The notes: generated by a model from the letters alone, not told the origin. 64,000 nt of DNA from Desulfobacter sp. (GCA_028768525.1 CP054837.1:1346001-1410000), one strand, 5' to 3'. Shown: positions 1 to 9,600, counted from the stretch's first letter. Numbers and translations are program-made.

Positions 1-2
1 TA

Positions 3-1547
3 ATATTAACCGTAGACGATTCACCTCCGAATTGGGCCAAATCTGACGCTATTTCAAATTTGAGACATGATGTATTTCTTTTGGCATACAACGAGGCGAC
101 CAAATATTGTTTTATCGGTTCCACTCGCCGAACGGACAAAATATATTTGGATTTAATGGAACAATCATGCTCAAAGCAGCATCGCCCAGTGAGTTATGAG
201 GTGACTCGCAGGGCTATAGCCGGCTTAGGTAGCCTTCGGTTCTATAACGTGGGGTTAAAAAACAAAGCCGTTAACACTCAGGCTGAATCATATCGTGTTT
301 TAACTGGACCAAGTGCAGAGAGAGCTGTAACCGCCGGAGATGCGAGAGCGTTTGTGCAAGGGCATTTTTTTGGTAGTGGAGAAGCTGAAGATGGACGAGA
401 GACAGTTGGGGCGAGCAGCAGTTCCAGAGTTTGGAGCAACAAACGATTAACGGTATCTGAATATCTCGATTGGCTTTCAATACTAAATGCAAGATTAAGC
501 GGTAATGATGCTGTCGCTCAATCTCAATTAGATATAGTTCAACATGCAAAAGTTCTCTCTGAAATTCCAATTATTGTAATAGCCGCAGGTTGGAATAAAT
601 CGGCTTATAGATCTGCTCCAAGAATAAGGTATCGTATGGATGGATCACAGAACTGGAATTTTCAACAAATTACCGATTTTGATATTTTTAATTTCACTAC
701 ATCTGATGATCGTAAATCATTATCTTTCAAAATCGGATTTGAGGATATTGAAGTGCGCTATATCTTCTCAATTAGTGGTGGTGCGCTTATTCAAAAGAAA
801 GATCCTGAATGGAATGTCGAGGTTTTGTCTGGAGTAGATGATTGGACAGCTTTTGAACAATGGATGTCCACGCATCCGCCTACATTTTACGCATCCGACA
901 AATCGTCATTCCAGGGGGTAAATCAAATTTCTCCACCTTCAACAGTTTTACTGTCTTTGTCAGAGCACGATACGGAAGTACTCGATTGGGGGGATTGTGA
1001 TATAAAAACAGAATTTAATATCGAAAAGGCATCCCCCGATTTAACAGTACATCAACTTTTAGAAAGAGAGTTATTAGGGTTAAACGGAATTGTGTCATTA
1101 TTCTATGATCACCGATCCGGAGAGGCAGCAGATTTCATTGCCGTCACAAGAAATGACTTAAATGAAGTGTTCGTAAAACTATATCATTGCAAAAGCGCAG
1201 GTGGAAATCCCTCTGGAGGTAGGGTCGATGACGCTTATGAAGTAGCTGGTCAAATGGTAAAATCTGTATCTTACTGTGAAGTTTCAATCCTATGTGAGCA
1301 TATGACTCATAGATCAAATGAAAATAGGCATATAAACCCCTCTGCATTTATTTTAGGAGAGTTGGAATCAACTGTAGGTTTGCTTAAAAGCACAGTTCCA
1401 AACAAATTGTTTTTTGAAATATATGCTGTACAACCTGGAATATCTATAAATATGATTGATGACCATTTATCTGATTTAATGGCTTTTGGGTTGGAATATG
1501 TTTTTAGAGGTGGAGCCGCAACGGCTAAGTGGATAATAAATGTGTAA
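3..1547 (+). CDS. C-terminal part of a large unidentified protein (5' end outside window)
   Basis: The reading frame is open from the first full codon at position 3 to the TAA at 1545-1547, so the gene is cut by the window edge; the TTG at 60 has no ribosome site and is not a credible start. About 514 residues are visible, with no signal peptide, membrane segment or enzyme motif that I recognise. The composition is that of a soluble protein, with a beta-rich stretch near codons 200-280. It sits in an AT-rich mobile island beside a predicted anti-phage NTPase-nuclease, and large defence helicases often carry long featureless C-terminal regions like this one. That identity is only a guess from context. 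The gene faces the hypothetical gene at 2130-3161. Confidence 0.6.
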   Translation: MLTVDDSPPNWAKSDAISNLRHDVFLLAYNEATKYCFIGSTRRTDKIYLDLMEQSCSKQHRPVSYEVTRRAIAGLGSLRFYNVGLKNKAVNTQAESYRVLTGPSAERAVTAGDARAFVQGHFFGSGEAEDGRETVGASSSSRVWSNKRLTVSEYLDWLSILNARLSGNDAVAQSQLDIVQHAKVLSEIPIIVIAAGWNKSAYRSAPRIRYRMDGSQNWNFQQITDFDIFNFTTSDDRKSLSFKIGFEDIEVRYIFSISGGALIQKKDPEWNVEVLSGVDDWTAFEQWMSTHPPTFYASDKSSFQGVNQISPPSTVLLSLSEHDTEVLDWGDCDIKTEFNIEKASPDLTVHQLLERELLGLNGIVSLFYDHRSGEAADFIAVTRNDLNEVFVKLYHCKSAGGNPSGGRVDDAYEVAGQMVKSVSYCEVSILCEHMTHRSNENRHINPSAFILGELESTVGLLKSTVPNKLFFEIYAVQPGISINMIDDHLSDLMAFGLEYVFRGGAATAKWIINV

Positions 1548-1695
1548 TTTGAATAATCCTCTTCTTCTGCAAATAAACTACCCGCCCTCAAATCATTCTT
1601 TGATTGGTGTCCTTAAATGTCAACAATAAGTATGCCCCCAACTTCACTGGTATTTTTTTGATTAAAAAGTACTCTGTACATCCTGACTATATCTA

Positions 1696-1847
1696 TCATT
1701 CGTGGCCGAAAATACTGTCAATAAAGGCATTCACTTCTTTTCCCAGTGCTCAAACCACTCACAATTCGGGGGGGCGAGCTTTAGCGTTGGAAATGCTCTG
1801 GAGTAACAGGGATAGTATGGGGTGTATTTCGTGCTAAGAGATGAGAC
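1696..1847 (-). pseudogene. Decayed coding fragment, frameshifted
   Basis: On the minus strand an open stretch ends in ...CEWFEHWEKK at a TGA (1731-1733). A one-base shift lets it continue as EVNAFIDSIFGHE to a TGA at 1696-1698. The amino acid composition (many Trp, Phe and Glu) looks like true coding sequence, but there is no start codon. It is read as the degenerate 3' end of a lost gene. The product is not recognised. Confidence 0.3.
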
Positions 1848-1884
1848 TCAAACTGAAGTAGTCCACAGTACTTTGAACTTCAAC

Positions 1885-2115
1885 TTACCCCACACAATCT
1901 ATACCAGAAACGATTGCCGGGAGAATAGAACAAATCATTTGTACGAATAGCTTCTTATCTTCTCTCCACTCATTACTTCTCAAACCATTGATAACAACGG
2001 ATTCAAGCAATTTGGCCGGAATCCTTTTCTGCTTCTCCGGTCCGCTACCAGTCCTTTAGGAAGTTTTCTTTAGTGCAATTGGGGTTTGTCGGACTTTTTC
2101 AAATTGGTAGCTCAT
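1885..2115 (-). pseudogene. Small decayed gene with an in-frame stop
   Basis: Minus-strand frame starting MSYQFEKVRQ at 2113-2115 runs into an in-frame TAA after 19 codons, then continues open in the same frame for about 56 codons to a TAA at 1885-1887. The second part contains RIPAKLLESVVINGLR followed by a charged stretch and a hydrophobic end. Both halves share one frame with normal codon use, so one nonsense change in a ~76-residue gene is the simplest reading. It follows the 2130-3161 gene on the same strand after a 14-base gap. Function unknown. Alternatively only the second half is real and starts at a TTG. Confidence 0.3.
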
Positions 2116-2129
2116 CGAGTTAACGATTG

Positions 2130-3161
2130 TTAGTAGTCTTCAGGGATTTTTACACCAAAATACCTTGAAACATCATAATTCCAGACAAAAAAATTTGACG
2201 CAATATTCCCTAAACATTCACGAGAAACTTCTTTATTAATTCTAAATATTTTAATCCGTTTGCCTATTTTACCAATTTTTCGAACATGCGATTTTAAACG
2301 CATCTCCCACTCATCAGGTGTATATATTCTGATAGCGCCATCAAGATGAACAATTTTTCTTTTAGATGGCATGTATATTCCATGAAGGTACCGACTCCCT
2401 CTCCTGTATATATCATCTTTCAATGGTAGCTCTTCACATCTGAAATGGACTTCCCCATCTCTTGGTGTCCACGAATAATCGGTATACGCTGTTTTAGTAG
2501 AAAATTTTCCTGGGTACCATCTTCCGTGATCTTCATATCCCAGTTTTTCTATTAAATTCCAATCAAGAGAAATCCCATATACCAACATGCGGTATTCCAT
2601 GCATGGATATTCAGATTCCTCTCGTAAGATGAAAGGGTCTAACCTAACATCAGTTACTGATTGCAAATTTTCTTCTAATAATGCTTGTATCAACCAATAT
2701 TGAGAATTTTTAGCATCAATCGGCGGTGTGATTGTGAAGCCAAAATTATTTCTAATTAATGCACTTCCTCTAATATTGAAAGAGTTAAGCGGAACCAAAA
2801 AATCGGAATTCAAATTGATATCTATTAAAGATTTATGGTTGTATGGATCAGGTCTCTTCGAATTGTGGGAATCAAGCAAAGATTTTAATCTGAACCTGGG
2901 GATTGTTTCATCCAATATTTTCTTTAAAGTCCAAATTCTCGCTTTTTTATCATATTCAACCCCGTTGGTATTTTTAAATAAGAATTTAAACTCTGTATCG
3001 GCTTTTGTTTGTTCAACTATTTGAGCATCAAGTAAATTTAATTGCCTGACAATAGTTGAATTTATTAAATTCGAATTATCTTCAGCAGCCTCTTCAACAC
3101 AGAACAAAGGATCGAGAGGGTCACTGGCAAAATAGTTTAAAATTTCAGTTAATATTTGCAT
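2130..3161 (-). CDS. Hypothetical protein of the mobile island
   Basis: A 343-residue soluble protein, AT-rich in codon use, with no signal peptide, no membrane segment and no motif I recognise. The N-terminal third is mixed helical, the middle is rich in Asn, Asp and Pro, and the C-terminal third has a cluster of basic residues (near MRLKSHVRKIGKIGKRIKI), which could contact nucleic acid. The ATG at 3161 has no clear Shine-Dalgarno sequence. It lies between the truncated large protein on the opposite strand and the broken NTPase-nuclease on the same strand, so it may be an accessory of a defence locus or a passenger. Function not assignable. Confidence 0.6.
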   Translation of the reverse strand: MQILTEILNYFASDPLDPLFCVEEAAEDNSNLINSTIVRQLNLLDAQIVEQTKADTEFKFLFKNTNGVEYDKKARIWTLKKILDETIPRFRLKSLLDSHNSKRPDPYNHKSLIDINLNSDFLVPLNSFNIRGSALIRNNFGFTITPPIDAKNSQYWLIQALLEENLQSVTDVRLDPFILREESEYPCMEYRMLVYGISLDWNLIEKLGYEDHGRWYPGKFSTKTAYTDYSWTPRDGEVHFRCEELPLKDDIYRRGSRYLHGIYMPSKRKIVHLDGAIRIYTPDEWEMRLKSHVRKIGKIGKRIKIFRINKEVSRECLGNIASNFFVWNYDVSRYFGVKIPEDY

Positions 3162-3253
3162 TTACTATTAATAAATAATTACAAAACGAAAAAATTAGTT
3201 CTATTTTATTTTCATTGTGAAGTTAAAAACTTAAATAATCTATTCAAGATTAT

Positions 3254-3773
3254 TTAATTAGATCTCTTAGTCAGATCTATACCGATTATCTCTATATCGT
3301 CTACTTTTGGATAATCAGTGGAAATAGCTGTCCAATATTTTTGTAGTGCTATAGTCAACCCCTCAAAGTATTCCCTATTGCCGTTTGGCATTTCCCAAGT
3401 GCTTTTAGCTCCCTGATACACAAGTATAAATAGCCCCCTATTCGAACGGTTATCCCGCAGGTAGTCACCACAAAGTTGATTTTCAAGACGTTCAAACAAT
3501 TTTGGCCCACTCCATTTATCTGCAAGCTTTAATTCTACAGGAACCGGCTGATCGAAATTAACTCCATGAAATCTCAAATCTGGTCTTTTTGCATCGGCAA
3601 GTTCCTCTTCTTGGGGAATGGAATATCGTCCGAATGCTTTTTCTCTAAGTTCATTTCCGATGAACTTTCGCATATCAGTTTCCAATGTTACTTCTTTAAG
3701 TATATTTGCTATGCTACTATCTCCATGTTCCAAATCATCTTTGAGATCAAGAAATCTAAACATAACCAACTCA
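3254..3773 (-). pseudogene. C-terminal PD-(D/E)XK nuclease part of the broken NTPase-nuclease gene
   Basis: This frame is the 3' end of the gene that begins at 10435, cut off by the IS21-type insertion at 3774-6630. Joining it to the upstream part after removing the element and one 8-bp target copy gives an uninterrupted ...HRELAELVMFRFLDLKDD junction. It carries a nuclease signature: RPDLRF, then 11 residues later VELK, which fits D...E-x-K of PD-(D/E)XK enzymes, followed by LENQL. The natural stop is at 3254-3256. An independent start at the TTG (3767-3769) is possible on paper but lies inside the target duplication and has no ribosome site, so no separate product is expected. Confidence 0.85.
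3766..3773. repeat. 8-bp target site duplication, left copy
   Basis: CCAACTCA directly abuts the TGATCA end of the IS21-type element and is repeated exactly at 6631-6638 on the other side. Keeping only one copy restores the reading frame of the interrupted gene. Confidence 0.95.
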
Positions 3774-3821
3774 TGATCAACGACAAATATTTTTTTCCTT
3801 CAACGACAATTAAAACTCCCG
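3774..3821 (+). repeat. Left terminal inverted repeat of the IS21 element
   Basis: Starts TGATCAACGACA and ends CGACAATTAAAACTCCCG. It aligns without gaps over 48 bp to the reverse complement of 6583-6630. The inner 20 bases differ at one position only, and the outer part is more diverged. Confidence 0.9.
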
Positions 3822-3881
3822 TTCCCCAACCTGCGTAACCATTTAATTTCATTAAAAAATACTTGCAAAACAATTCTGATT

Positions 3882-3962
3882 ATGTTTTTTAAGACCATCC
3901 TTCCGGAGGATAAGGCTATGCTGGAGAGCAACCTGAGCGCCGAGAAGGTGACTGAAGTATGA
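3882..3962 (+). CDS. Possible small peptide inside the IS left end
   Basis: A 26-codon frame (starts MFFKTILPED) ends at a TGA just before a terminator-like hairpin. A strong GGAGG lies 8 bases before an internal ATG at 3918, which would give a 14-residue peptide. It is opposite in direction to istAB. Nothing is known to me that matches it. Chance is a serious alternative, and the ribosome site plus terminator are the only support. Confidence 0.2.
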   Translation: MFFKTILPEDKAMLESNLSAEKVTEV

Positions 3963-3964
3963 GG

Positions 3965-3996
3965 GGCCGTATTTTCCACGTACGGCCTTTCGCTTT
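3965..3996 (+). terminator. Terminator-like hairpin in the IS left end
   Basis: GGCCGTA and TACGGCC pair around a 9-base loop, followed by a T-rich run (TTTCGCTTTTT) on the plus strand. It would stop transcription entering the element from the left side or ending the small peptide frame. Confidence 0.5.
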
Positions 3997-4079
3997 TTGC
4001 TCTCATACTTTGGTCTATAATGCGCTAAACTCCGGGGGTTTGGGGGCTGGCCCCCATTATAATCCGGTAAAAAGTCCTT

Positions 4080-4298
4080 TTAATTACCATCACAAAACCC
4101 GGTTCTTCCATGGGTTAAGCCCTCTATCGATAGTATCCGTCCGATAGTGCTTGCTGACGGCATTGGTTCAATATTTTCCGCTTCCATCTCCTTGCTGATA
4201 GCACCGGCACCGCAGTTCAGGCCTCGATTGTATAAATCCAGTCGGATCATTTTAATAATCTCAACAATCTCCTGCCTGGTATATCTGGTCTCGATCAT
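4080..4298 (-). CDS. Short third gene of the IS21 element, HTH-like
   Basis: A 72-residue frame whose ATG overlaps the istB stop (TAATG), so it is translationally coupled. It contains a helix-turn-helix-like segment around EAENIEPMPSASTIGRIL, which resembles the N-terminal DNA-reading part of some integrase-type transposases, but the catalytic core is absent. It ends TGFCDGN at a TAA. It could be a degraded transposase start carried as passenger or a real accessory of this IS lineage. Function is not established. Confidence 0.5.
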   Translation of the reverse strand: MIETRYTRQEIVEIIKMIRLDLYNRGLNCGAGAISKEMEAENIEPMPSASTIGRILSIEGLTHGRTGFCDGN

Positions 4299-5047
4299 TA
4301 TTCGGCCTCCATTTTAGCCTGTTCCATGCGATAGCTTTCCACATTCAATTCAAGGATGATACTGTGATGAACGAGTCTGTCGATGGCTGCTGCCGTTGTC
4401 ATAGGGTCCTTAAAAATCTGTTCCCACTTAGAGAACGGAAGATTGCTCGTGATCATCAGGCTGCCCTGTTCATACCGTTCCGCCAAAAAGGTAAACAGCA
4501 CTTCCATTTCTCCCCGGCTTTGTTGGACATACCCAATGTCATCTATAATCACAGCATCAAACCTGGAGAGGGATTTGAGTTTTTTGGTTAGCTCAAGATC
4601 CCTTTTGGCAATCAGCAGATCCTGGACGAGCTGACTGCATGAGATAAAAAGAACCTGCTTACCCTTTGCAATTAATTCATGGCCAATGGCACAGAGCAGA
4701 TGGGTTTTCCCGCTACCCGGATTACCAAAGGCCAGGATGTTTTCACAGCGCTCTAAAAAAGCGCCGTTGACCAGGACACTTAAATGATTGGCAACCTTTA
4801 AGGGGAGGCGCTTTTTATCAAAATTCTCAAATGTCTTGGAAGATGGCAACTTGGATGCCCTCAGGTTACGTGATATCCGGTTCTGCCAGCGGACTTCGCA
4901 TTCGAGACTCAACAATTGTAAGAGGTACTTTTCATATCCCCATGCCTCCGCCCTGGCCTGATCCGCCATTTCTTCATAACTGCGGCGCATGGTCGGCATA
5001 TGGAGGCTTTTAAGATTGGTGTCTATCTGATCCCGATCATTGATCAT
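4298..5047 (-). CDS. istB: IS21 helper ATPase IstB
   Basis: A 249-residue AAA+ protein of the IstB/DnaC type, the target-choosing helper of IS21 transposase. The Walker A motif is GNPGSGKT (near residue 108) and the Walker B region is FDAVIIDDIGYV, followed by the sensor-like segment MITSNLPFSKW. Length is normal for the family. The ATG at 5045-5047 overlaps the end of istA (ATGA), the standard IS21 arrangement. IstB binds ATP, coats DNA and remodels the target so that IstA can insert the element. No damage is visible. Confidence 0.95.
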   Translation of the reverse strand: MINDRDQIDTNLKSLHMPTMRRSYEEMADQARAEAWGYEKYLLQLLSLECEVRWQNRISRNLRASKLPSSKTFENFDKKRLPLKVANHLSVLVNGAFLERCENILAFGNPGSGKTHLLCAIGHELIAKGKQVLFISCSQLVQDLLIAKRDLELTKKLKSLSRFDAVIIDDIGYVQQSRGEMEVLFTFLAERYEQGSLMITSNLPFSKWEQIFKDPMTTAAAIDRLVHHSIILELNVESYRMEQAKMEAE

Positions 5048-6522
5048 GCCGCCACCCCCTTGAGCAATTGGTCATAACGAGTCAAATCAACTGCCTGGAT
5101 ATGAACATCATCCGGCCTGCTGACAGAGGCGTTGGACTCAATAAGGCGTTTAACAGCCTCTTTGCTGATTTCCTGATCCTCGTTTATTAGAACCATCAGG
5201 GCGCTGTCTACTGCCACCTCGCTTGTCTTTGCTGCCAGGTATAATATTTTCAGATACCTTGCTGCTGAGCTTTTAACGGTATAACGCTTTCTTAAATGAT
5301 CGTAGGCAATCCGGAACCGGCTGGTGGGGAACATGGCATTACGATAACGATAATTTTCAAATGCCCCCGGTTTTTTGACCAGGCTGTCAATGATATGCCG
5401 GTAATTGATTTTATATTTGCCCTCACCCCGCAACCTTGGCAAAGTATCGACCTTTCTCTGGCCGTACCAGACCTCCAGGCATTCCATGTAGAGGCGGACC
5501 TGGATATTTTCTCCTATGAGCCTGCTGTCTACAGAGTAAACGTTGTGATTGACCCGAATGGTACTGCTGGGACCAACCTTTAAATCCATCTTTTTACATG
5601 CATCAAGCCGGCGTTTGGGCAACCGGTGTAGGAGATCCAGTTCTTGTGTAAACCGTTTCCTACGACCGGCATTTAGCTGTGCGAACAGTTTGGCCAGGAA
5701 CAAGTCATATTCTTCCCGGTCTTTAAAATCCCGGTGTCCTCTCAGCATCAGGGCCTGGTCAACGGCTTTTTTGAACCGATAATTGCGCTGCTCCACGTCT
5801 CCATTTTCATTGGGGCTGGCAGGGTTAGTTTTGCAAGGAATGATACCGTAATGGTCAACAAGATCCTGATACCTGCTGGTGAACTCCTCAGGGTGACTTA
5901 CCTTGTTAACAGCGGATGTCAGACAATCGGTGCGATGTTGCTGCGGCACACCACCAAGTTCCCATAGGGCATTTTGCAGGCCCTGGCTCAGGCTTTCGAA
6001 ACTCTCTGAAAAACAGACTGTACCTGTCTCCCAATTGGAATAGGTCAAAACAAAATGGTAGATCAGGTGGTCAAAAGGGACGCCGCCTATAGTGACGCCC
6101 AGTTTATCCATGTGGGTGAAGTCTGACTGGCATAATTCGCCAGGCTTATGAATTTGAGCAAAAAAGATTTCTTTGGGCGGCCCCTCTGTAGCACGCCATT
6201 GCTTTATTCTCCGTTGCAGGGTCCGTAATTGTCCATCGGCGAACCGGCCGGGGTGTCTGCGTTGCAAATCCTCAAACAGTGTCTTGGCCTCCAGACCTGG
6301 ATTTATGGTCAACATGCCTTTGATACCATCCCAGGTCTCCTCAAACGGATCTTTGCGTGTGCGCCATGTATGATCCGTTTTGAGTTCACTCGGCAACTTC
6401 CCGTGTTCACGGTACTTTCGAGCTGTTTTTTCATCCATTCCAGCTTTCATTGCTGCTATCCCGAAACTCTTCTCTGACTGAATCAACTTGAACAACCTCC
6501 TCACTTGCTGGTCCGTTACCAT
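5044..6522 (-). CDS. istA: IS21 transposase IstA
   Basis: A 492-residue DDE transposase. The N-terminus has a helix-turn-helix (residues ~16-40, IQSEKSFGIAAMKAGM). The catalytic triad is visible as D134 (CQSDFTH), D199 (HRTDCL) and E244 (GDVEQRN), with the expected family spacing. A C-terminal beta-rich Mu-transposase-like domain follows (~330-400). Full length for IS21. The ATG at 6522 is preceded by AGAAGGAGAG. It starts 61 bp inside the right inverted-repeat sequence, leaving room for its promoter. Translation is coupled to istB by a 4-base overlap. Confidence 0.95.
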   Translation of the reverse strand: MVTDQQVRRLFKLIQSEKSFGIAAMKAGMDEKTARKYREHGKLPSELKTDHTWRTRKDPFEETWDGIKGMLTINPGLEAKTLFEDLQRRHPGRFADGQLRTLQRRIKQWRATEGPPKEIFFAQIHKPGELCQSDFTHMDKLGVTIGGVPFDHLIYHFVLTYSNWETGTVCFSESFESLSQGLQNALWELGGVPQQHRTDCLTSAVNKVSHPEEFTSRYQDLVDHYGIIPCKTNPASPNENGDVEQRNYRFKKAVDQALMLRGHRDFKDREEYDLFLAKLFAQLNAGRRKRFTQELDLLHRLPKRRLDACKKMDLKVGPSSTIRVNHNVYSVDSRLIGENIQVRLYMECLEVWYGQRKVDTLPRLRGEGKYKINYRHIIDSLVKKPGAFENYRYRNAMFPTSRFRIAYDHLRKRYTVKSSAARYLKILYLAAKTSEVAVDSALMVLINEDQEISKEAVKRLIESNASVSRPDDVHIQAVDLTRYDQLLKGVAA

Positions 6523-6582
6523 CCAAATCTCTCCTTCTGTTCAATTTGGATGTTTCTACCATTTTTTTTGATTCTTAAATTT

Positions 6583-6630
6583 CGGGAATTTTAATTGTCG
6601 TTTGGCGGGAATTATAAATGACGCTGATCA
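6583..6630 (-). repeat. Right terminal inverted repeat of the IS21 element
   Basis: Ends ...AAATGACGCTGATCA. Its reverse complement matches the left end at most positions over 48 bp, and a 20-base inner block is nearly identical. A diverged copy of its outer 26 bases recurs at 13825-13850 in the miniature relic. Confidence 0.9.
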
Positions 6631-6638
6631 CCAACTCA
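6631..6638. repeat. 8-bp target site duplication, right copy
   Basis: CCAACTCA, identical to 3766-3773, directly outside the right end of the element. Eight bases is at the upper end of the 4-8 bp usual for IS21. Confidence 0.95.
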
Positions 6639-9600
6639 GCCAATTCCCTATGGTTGCTGGGTGTGCGTTCCAGTTTATCATAGAATTCTCTAACTTCTGA
6701 AACGGGCCAAGGATCTGAATCTCCATCTTGTTCGGCTTTTTTCTTTGCGCTCAAAAACATCCACGATCGAACTTCTTCATCAGGATGTAAATTAGCTAAA
6801 TCGCAAAGTGCTAAGAATGATTCTTTGCCAGGGATTTGGTTCAACAAATTAAAGAGACTACTACGAGCATCTTGTGCGTTATCTCTCAACCCAGGAGAAT
6901 AGGCTCACCCCCCAATTCGATTGATGTCCTCTTCCCTTCGAATGTATTTGTGCATCAGAAGGTATAACGACTTCAGGTATTCGGGTGTCTTGAACTGTTC
7001 TCGCACTTTAGATTCACCACTCATACGATCACCTAAAAGCTGCGTAATGAAAACCATTGCAAACAAAGTTTGTGATTTAGGATCAAGTATTTCTTTTAGT
7101 TTAATCTTCAAAGATGTAATAGCAATTTTTGGAGCAACCCCTACCCAAACAGCAAACCACCGTGCGAGATGTTCCATCTTTTTTAAGGTACGACATTTTC
7201 GAGATGCAAGCTTCTCAATTAAGTTATCCGATACATTTGAACCTTGAAGAATTTTTAATAATGCATCCAAATTAGACAAGTTTTTAGGTTCTTTTTTCAA
7301 GATTTCATGAATATGCTTCGCTAATTTATCCCAACCCCACTGACCCGACCAGCTTAGGTCATCTATGATGTAATGGGTTCTTTCCTTTTGTTTTTCTATG
7401 GACAACTCATATTTGACTTCTTGAAGGAAAAAATTACAGACAACATCAGAATGGACTTCAAATAGTTTGGAAAACCATTTCGGGAATCCGTTTAACTCAA
7501 AAGATGCATACTTACATGCTAATTCAGCTTCTTTTGAACTTAGTCCAGCCGGCCAACCTTCAATTTCATAGGCCTCTATTTCAAGTCCTGTAAGACCTAT
7601 TATGACAGCATAGGGGGTTTGATTAAGAGGAGCGCCTTGCGAACGTAATTTTGGTTCATAGTTACGCCAAAAAGAAACGGTGCCATCTCTATAGAACCTC
7701 GCAATTTTTTCACCATATTCTGTAATCAGTGTCTTCCAATTATACTCAGTCCACCTGGATGAAGACCCGTTCTTTTTTCGAGTTTGCTCGAATAAATAGA
7801 GCAAAGGATTTGTGAGAGTTCCAGGTTTATTTTGCAGATCAGCTTTATTCTTATCAAAATTTTCGTTAAGAAATTTTTTCCAATTTGCATGATGCTTTTT
7901 TGTTTTTCTTTTACGGACTTCAGCCTCTTTTTTCCATTTTGCTTCCTGCTGTTTCCAGCGTAGTTCCTCTTCGCTTTGGGGCGGTGGATTCAAATAGGAA
8001 TTTAATCGCTCCGACAACTCATCATTACCTGAAACGAGCTTTTTTAGTTTCATACGCCATGCACGAGGTCTACTATTTTCTCTATAGAGGCTAAATGCTA
8101 TTGATAAAAGTACTAATTTATTGTCGAGGAATTTTTGTTGATTAATCTCATCAACTACATTCTCAAAATCACTTGGTTCAAAACGCCAAATAGGATTGAA
8201 AACAGATATTCTCCAGAAATCTGTCAATCTATTTCCAGGTTTTTTTGAAATCTTTTCTCTCGATATTTCTACTTCATACCAGAACAAACACCAATTCAAT
8301 TTTTTCCATGCTGGGACAAGCTCTGAAAAATTATTTTTGATTTTGTTTAGGTCATTGCTCTCGTAGTCTCGGAGACTTGTTAATTTGTGTAAAGTTGCAA
8401 GGCAATCAACTTCAAGCGAGGCAGGATGATGAATTGATATCAAACGCTCTACTGATTCACATGCAGGTAATATCAACCATTTGAATTTTTCTGAAACATC
8501 ACAATACAGGCGATCGATCATCGGTGGAAACCCAAGTAATCTATTTAATCCAGAGACAAATTGTGGAAGAAGTTCAACTTTAGAGTTCCTCGCAAATTCT
8601 GACACCTTTTCTGTTAATAGATCAATACTATAACGTTTTTTGGGTTTAACTTTTTCCAAGCATGCTAAGAGCCAAGTCAGAGTCTTTTTCGTCGTTCGTA
8701 TTCCAGTAAGCAGTTCAGCAAGCCATTCCCTTTTCAGCTCTGATGATTCAAGCAAAAAACTCTGCTGTACCTTTTCTATATCCTCATCGGAACCTATTGC
8801 AATAAGGGCTCTAAATGCCGTTATGCGAGTATACTTATCAGCAGTGGACAATAGCGAAAATTTCATAACTTCCGGTAGAGCCAATTCAAGCTGTCCTAAC
8901 CATACCATGCGTAAAAGAAAGGCAACCAAATCGTCTGACTTTTCATACTTTATTATCAAGGCTCTTACATCATCAGTCAGGTCAGGGTTTGCAAACCGTA
9001 GAACGGCTGAATAGTCGTGCATGGAGCGACCAGTGGTCCCTCTTTCCATTTGCTCACAAACTTCGTGTAAAATATATTGGCGCACATCGAAAGGAAGTTG
9101 GCTGGGATCACCACCTTCAAAAATAATTTCGGGTGCCACTAAACGAACTCGTTCCCTTATTTTTTCATCCAGGATAACCAACCATGGCAAAATTGGACGT
9201 AACGTTGGAACAACTATTTCCAAGCCATATTGACTTCGGAAAAATAACTTTTCAATAGATCTTCTTGATGTCTCTCTCTGGAGTAATTTGGAGAACCATT
9301 CTGCTGTTAGGTACTCTTTCACCGATCGATGGTGGAAGCGAACCGTTCCGTAAATCGCTTCGTCAAGTATTGGCCGGGATAATAGCACTGATTGTTCTTT
9401 ATCATCCCAATCGGGAAGTACAGGTTGGATTGGTATTCCTTCAGAATTTTTTGTTCCGTCAGGAACTCTAATGGTTTGATTTTGAGATAGTGTTGTAGCT
9501 GCCGATAAAAGCCTTAAACCTTCTCGGGATCGTTCAACTGAAAGGGGAAAGGCTTCTGCCCTGTCTTGGTCACGCTCGATTATCCTTCGATCAATACTGT

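Larger units (their letters stand above)
3774..6630 (-). mobile_element. IS21-family insertion sequence, 2857 bp, complete
   Basis: The element has TG...CA ends, imperfect inverted repeats of about 48 bp (3774-3821 and 6583-6630), an 8-bp target duplication, and the istA-istB pair of the IS21 family read from right to left. A third short gene overlaps the end of istB. Both transposition genes are intact, so it may still be active. It lies within the NTPase-nuclease gene, so it arrived after that gene. About 300 bp between the third gene and the left end hold a terminator-like hairpin and a possible small peptide. Confidence 0.97.

Noticed and set aside
1604..1837. 77-codon plus-strand frame after the first gene
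   Set aside because: Composition is unlike protein, there is no ribosome site, and the opposite strand shows better coding remnants.
3254..3769. Independent nuclease gene starting at TTG 3769
   Set aside because: The start lies in the target duplication, has no ribosome site, and the sequence joins exactly to the upstream gene part across the IS.
6905..6907. TGA in the NTPase gene as a selenocysteine codon
   Set aside because: Selenoproteins occur in this group, but the residue is not in a redox site, the family has no selenoproteins that I know of, and no clear hairpin follows the codon. A nonsense change is simpler.
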